64,000 bases of DNA, from the NCBI GenBank assembly GCA_945859605.1, contig OX243827.1:25121865-25185864 (forward strand), written 5' to 3'. The position numbers were made by a program, and so were the translations under genes. Positions 55,961-64,000 of this stretch are shown here, one piece after another (position 1 is the stretch's first letter; the number at the start of each line of letters is the position of its first letter). The notes under the pieces are model-generated. The model had not been told where the DNA came from. It saw nothing but the letters and a program-made list of their open reading frames with translations, and made no database searches. The stretch comes from Lumbricus rubellus. Its lineage: Eukaryota; Annelida; Clitellata; Crassiclitellata; Lumbricidae.

Positions 55961-56755
55961 AACACTATAATCACATTGCCCATCTTTCGCAACATCCACA
56001 CAACAACACTATGGCTAAACTCAACTTGTTCAAAATTCATCCAATCAGCTGTTTCAACCGGTTAAAACCTCAGACGAAAGGGTCCGTCCAAATATTACAT
56101 ACACAAGGAGGGGATCACTGGATTTAAACAATTTGTGTACGTCGAGGGACTGTAGGCATGCAAAATAAATTTCTAGTTATGGTTGTTCAGTTGCATTTGA
56201 TCACATTATAATTAATTCTTTCCAGATGTAAAACTGTTCCAAACAGCCAACCGTAACAGTTAACAAATTTTAAATAACAAATATGACGTTTAAAAAAAAT
56301 AAAAAGTAGCCTACGGTAAAATAAATGCAATTTTGGCTAGCAAATATGTATAATAAAAAAATATTAACCTACAGTAAAATAAATATTTTACAGATGAATT
56401 TAGCTAACTATCTTTTGTAGGGGTGGGTGTAGAGAAACTTACTTGCACCTAGACATAGGAGAGTTGGGGGTTCGGCAAAATGTACGAGTCGCAACAGGGG
56501 AGGGAGGGTACGTAATTTATAGATGGACCCTCATCAACGCAGAGCTGCATCAACCGGTCCAATCTAACCTAACGACATGGCTAACAACGACCACAAATAA
56601 ATAACAACACTGAAGCCACGTGCGACCGAAAGCGCCAGCCGACCGAGACAGAGAGATGCGGCCCAACGACGAAAACATTTTCTGACGACGACGAGGGTTT
56701 TTCCAGCGTCTTGGGTTTTTCCAGCGTCTTGGGTTTTTCCAGCGTCTTCATCCGT
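55961..56755. other. GPSM2 3' UTR and downstream
   Basis: 56695-56750 holds three copies of TTTTTCCAGCGTCTTGGG (20-bp period) just 3' of the GPSM2 stop on the - strand. The rest is AT-rich. No clear poly(A) signal was chosen. Confidence 0.45.
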
Positions 56756-63538
<6,783 letters not shown>

Positions 63539-63979
63539 CTACAGAATAAACATGCAACAATTAATTTTTCACTATTTTTTAATTATTATTGTTAATATCA
63601 TTCGAGTTTGTATTACTATTATCATTGTTTTTATATTATAATTATAATTCTCTTATTATCTTCACCAATCAACATCAGTTACAGAAAGGGAAGCAGCATT
63701 ATTATTATAAATCATTATTATTATCATTATTGTTGCCATTGTTCTTATCATCACCGCTATTGTTATTATTGTTACTCGATGATTGCCCGTCCTAAGACAG
63801 TTTGAAAGAATCTGAACAAGTCAAGAGATGTACCATCCCTACTCTCTCCTTCCCCGCATGTCTCTTGTGTCTGTCATTTCCCCCGTCTGTTCCTCTTCCC
63901 TCCCTTCCCATCCTTCTTCTCCTCTTTCAACTATCCCCATACATCCCTAATTATCCCAATGACATGGAAATGGACTTAC
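63539..63979. other. GPSM2 intron
   Basis: ATT/TTA-rich microsatellite (63570-63780) and a CT-rich stretch (63835-63950). No exon seen. Confidence 0.5.
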
Positions 63980-64000
63980 CCTGGAGATCAGGCTCCTTGT
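63980..64000 (-). CDS. possible GPSM2 exon cut by the window edge
   Basis: On the - strand AGCCTGATCTCCAGG is followed by a consensus donor GTAAGT. Phase 0 would encode TRSLISR before RLLIAKEF, which does not match the expected LGN residues well, so exon identity is doubtful. Confidence 0.3.

Noticed and set aside
63608..63805. Tyr-rich frames near the right edge
   Set aside because: ATT/TTA microsatellite in a GPSM2 intron.

Overview
This window is nuclear DNA of an animal with many interspersed repeats. Spliced genes, GT-AG introns, tRNA-derived SINEs, LINE 3' ends, hAT and mariner-like elements and dense microsatellites all say metazoan. A SUEL-type lectin domain on a CUB/CCP receptor, one Pins/LGN-type gene with four GoLoco motifs, and very frequent AGGCCT words suggest an invertebrate deuterostome, possibly an echinoderm. 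That placement is inference. Most long open frames here are artefacts of low-complexity sequence.

Three real genes can be supported. (1) 1983-4157, + strand: an intronless class A GPCR whose third intracellular loop is swollen to about 395 residues of Gly/Glu/Arg. (2) About 17.6 kb or 35.8 kb to 50.0 kb, + strand: a six-exon type I membrane receptor that I assembled by splice phase (signal peptide, SUEL lectin, CUB, CCP/sushi-like module, one transmembrane helix, 288-residue tail with a YxxM motif). Its first coding exon is present twice. (3) 63538 down to 56756, - strand: the 3' eight exons of a GPSM2/LGN/Pins orthologue (TPRs then four GoLoco motifs), with its 5' part beyond the right edge. 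Genes 2 and 3 converge.

Layout: 1-1.9 kb low complexity; 2.0-4.2 kb GPCR; 4.2-10.85 kb intergenic repeats including an 86-bp satellite; 10.85-19.94 kb copy 1 of a direct segmental duplication; 19.94-21.8 kb an assembly gap and a 27-bp satellite; 21.8-28.2 kb mostly unique noncoding DNA; 28.25-36.38 kb copy 2 of the duplication; 36.4-50.0 kb the receptor's main exons in repeat-filled introns, one holding a hAT inside a hAT; 50-56.7 kb intergenic LINE/SINE fragments; 56.7-64 kb GPSM2, with minisatellites in most introns.

The most informative structure is the duplication. Aligning its two copies exposes filled and empty sites for several transposons, and the duplicated signal-peptide exon differs almost only at synonymous sites. 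A second theme is a LINE family and a tRNA-SINE family that share one 3' tail, often followed by a microsatellite.
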